From positions 1-64,000 of the forward strand of contig JBHYFN010000022.1 of the NCBI GenBank assembly GCA_051859505.1: DNA of 64,000 bases. The letters are read 5' to 3'. This document shows positions 62,462 through 64,000 of this stretch, piece by piece. Source of the stretch: JAFIEN01 sp051859505 (GTDB taxonomy: Bacteria; Pseudomonadota; Alphaproteobacteria; Rhodobacterales; Rhodobacteraceae). The stretch's first letter is position 1; every line of letters begins with the position of its first letter. The position numbers were made by a program, and so were the translations under genes. Below the pieces are notes generated by a model. It was not told where the DNA came from, searched no databases, and was given only the letters and a program-made list of their open reading frames with translations.

Positions 62462-63775
62462 GTGAAGGACACCATCGCCCCTGCAACCGGGCCCGCGCTC
62501 GAAGGTCCGCCGCCCTTCCGTGACCTCTGCACGGATTGCGGCATCTCGCGCTCGTCCGATCCCGGCGCCTGCGGGCGGGCCTGTCAGTTCATCCGCCCCG
62601 ATTACCACGCGCTCGAGACCCGGGTGCACGGCCGCCCCCGCGATCCGGACCGCCCCGACGAGCTGCACTTCGGCCCGTTTCGCAAGATGCACCGCGCGCG
62701 CCTGCGCCACCCGCGCCCCGGCGCCCAATGGACGGGCCTGACCACCCGCATCGCCGAACGCCTGCTTGAATCGGGGCGCGTCGATGCCGTCCTGACCGTG
62801 ACCGCCGACCCGGCGGACCGCTGGAAGCCGGTCCCCGTGCTTGTGACCGATCCGGCCGATATGGCGGCCTGCCGGGGCATGCGCATGGGCTATGCGCCGC
62901 TCCTCGCCCTGCTTGAACCGGCGCGGGCGCGGGGCTTCACCCGGCTTGCCGTCATCGGGATCCCCTGCCAGGTCCATGCCCTGCGCGCGCTCGAGCGTGA
63001 AATGGGGTTCGAGCGGCTTTACGTGATCGGAACCCCCTGTTCCGACAACACCACGACCGAGAGCTTTCACGACTTCCTCGCCCTCTTGAGCGACGCGCCC
63101 GAGACGATCACCTATCTTGAATTCCGGGCCGACTACCGGGTCGAGCTGCGGTTTACGGATGGGCGCCAGCGATTGATCCCCTTCCTGCGGCTGCCGATAT
63201 CGAAACTGCCGCCGGACTTCTTTCCGCTCACCTGCCGGACCTGCGTTGATTACACCAATGCGCTTGCGGATCTGACGGTCGGCTATATGGGCGGCGAAGG
63301 GCAGCAATGGCTGATCGAGCGCAATGAAAGAGGGGCCGAGCTCCTCGATCTGCTGGGGGATGAGGTGGTGCTTTCCGTGCCCGGCTCCTCGGGTCGGCGG
63401 GCCGGGTCCGTCAGGGGATTCGCGGCCAATGTCGCGCGGGCGGCGGGCGGGCTGCCGCTGCGGGCCATGCCCGACTGGCTGCGGCCCGTGATGGGATGGC
63501 TCATGCCCCGGATCGGGCCGAAGGGGCTCGAATTCGCGCGCACCCGGGTCGAGATGAAGGCGATCGAATCGATCCTGCATCTGCGGCGCGCGATGCCGCG
63601 CCGGATGAAGAACATGATCCCGCCCCATGTCTGGAGCCTGGCCGCCCCCTATGACCTGAAACCCGAGGCCGACGAGGCGCCTCTGGCCGTGGATACGGGC
63701 CTGTCCGCAGGCGCCCTGGCAAAGGGCGCCGCGGCACCGGCAGAGGCAGTTGGCGGGCCTCGGGGAAAAAGTTGA
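62462..63775 (+). CDS. bciB: Divinyl (proto)chlorophyllide 8-vinyl reductase, BciB type
   Basis: 437 residues from GTG 62462. Family marks of the F420-hydrogenase beta-subunit fold are CTDCGISRSSDPGACGRAC (Cys about 23, 26, 37, 41, an Fe-S site), VIGIPCQVHALRAL, GTPCSDNTTT, and CRTCVDYTNALADLTVGYMG. BciB uses ferredoxin to reduce the C8 vinyl group during bacteriochlorophyll synthesis. The coenzyme-F420 label is misleading here. The upstream PpsR-type palindrome and the phototrophic setting support the call. The C-terminal 50 residues are Ala/Gly-rich and variable. Confidence 0.83.
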   Translation: MKDTIAPATGPALEGPPPFRDLCTDCGISRSSDPGACGRACQFIRPDYHALETRVHGRPRDPDRPDELHFGPFRKMHRARLRHPRPGAQWTGLTTRIAERLLESGRVDAVLTVTADPADRWKPVPVLVTDPADMAACRGMRMGYAPLLALLEPARARGFTRLAVIGIPCQVHALRALEREMGFERLYVIGTPCSDNTTTESFHDFLALLSDAPETITYLEFRADYRVELRFTDGRQRLIPFLRLPISKLPPDFFPLTCRTCVDYTNALADLTVGYMGGEGQQWLIERNERGAELLDLLGDEVVLSVPGSSGRRAGSVRGFAANVARAAGGLPLRAMPDWLRPVMGWLMPRIGPKGLEFARTRVEMKAIESILHLRRAMPRRMKNMIPPHVWSLAAPYDLKPEADEAPLAVDTGLSAGALAKGAAAPAEAVGGPRGKS

Positions 63776-63795
63776 AGACGGGGTTCCGAATCCAC

Positions 63796-63824
63796 TTGCG
63801 CCCCTCCGAATCTGTCTGTAGAGA
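63796..63824 (+). promoter_or_regulatory. Predicted rRNA operon promoter
   Basis: TTGCGC (63796-63801), 17 bp, TAGAGA (63819-63824), about 20 bp after bciB and ahead of the rRNA leader. The sequence agrees with rrn promoters of Rhodobacter in character; the downstream boxA makes the call likely. Confidence 0.6.
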
Positions 63825-63944
63825 CTGCCTCCACGGTCGAACGAGAGACGCGGAAGCGCGGTGATCGGAACGGTCGGAACCAGAGGCAGGCAAGCAGTCG
63901 CGTCGCACGATGTAGGACGCGAGTGTTAGCTTTTGTCTGGTTTA

Positions 63945-63955
63945 GCTCTTTGACA
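63945..63955 (+). promoter_or_regulatory. rrn leader boxA antitermination site
   Basis: GCTCTTTGACA matches the boxA consensus. The sequence that follows (63956-64000) resembles the conserved leader directly before 16S rRNA genes in Rhodobacteraceae. The 16S gene itself starts beyond the window. Confidence 0.8.
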
Positions 63956-64000
63956 TTGTTGTATGATGAAGGGATATGTGGGCGGTTTGGTTCATTTCGA

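Noticed and set aside
62462..63775. Coenzyme F420-reducing hydrogenase
   Set aside because: Only the beta-subunit fold is present, with no hydrogenase genes nearby; the PpsR-type site and tetrapyrrole context fit BciB better.

Overview
The window is GC-rich chromosomal DNA from an alphaproteobacterium of the Rhodobacteraceae (Rhodobacter/Roseobacter type). Four things point there. An rpoE-chrR pair is divergent from an amine oxidase/DUF1365/MFS/DUF3833/SDR operon, the layout known from the R. sphaeroides singlet-oxygen stress locus. hemE and hemC are divergent. Flagellin is followed by flaF and flbT. A bciB-type 8-vinyl reductase gene of bacteriochlorophyll synthesis lies just upstream of an rRNA operon leader. 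Two perfect TGTC-N10-GACA palindromes, the PpsR/CrtJ consensus, lie in front of bciB and between hemE and hemC, so the organism is probably phototrophic.

Layout: 1-3.1 kb holds mutM (cut by the window edge), ubiE and ubiB. 3.2-9.0 kb is a flagellar island (flgD, fliK, rod-binding protein, FlgN-like protein, flagellin, flaF, flbT, DUF1217). 9.05-9.66 kb lacks a conventional gene but carries a striking mini-ORF/anti-SD/terminator element in front of arfB. 9.7-12.1 kb holds arfB, dnaX and the SRP RNA. 12.2-16.8 kb holds an esterase/ring-cleaving dioxygenase pair, an aldehyde dehydrogenase and two L,D-transpeptidases. 17-24.1 kb is a translation/RNA cluster on the minus strand (rbfA, DUF2233, truB, DUF1643, RTX protein, rpsO, alkD-like, pnp). 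24.2-36.7 kb is mostly plus strand: dapB, rsmB, a heparinase-like gene, purH, lspA, a BamF-like lipoprotein, an M16 protease pair, mutL and a lipoprotein.

36.8-42.8 kb is the chrR-rpoE locus and its divergent operon, with matching ECF-type promoters on both sides. 42.9-46.8 kb holds DUF3775, a degenerate caspase-fold protein with two peptidoglycan-binding domains, a secreted repeat protein, rpmJ and tRNA-Val(GAC). 47-54.7 kb holds an N-formylglutamate amidohydrolase, an ABC-F ATPase, dinB, a BNR-repeat protein, a NUDIX hydrolase, QmcA/NfeD and a DMT transporter. 54.7-59.5 kb holds hemE, hemC, an MFS transporter and a FAD-linked oxidase. 59.7-61.5 kb is a zinc-type ABC transporter without a binding protein, behind a Zur-like box. 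The window ends with an SDR, bciB, and the promoter and boxA of an rRNA operon whose 16S gene lies just outside.

Heme, vinyl-reductase and singlet-oxygen genes occur together with sites for their expected regulators, which fits a phototroph that balances tetrapyrrole synthesis with photo-oxidative stress. No CRISPR array, prophage or complete insertion sequence was seen. All functional calls rest on sequence recognition alone.
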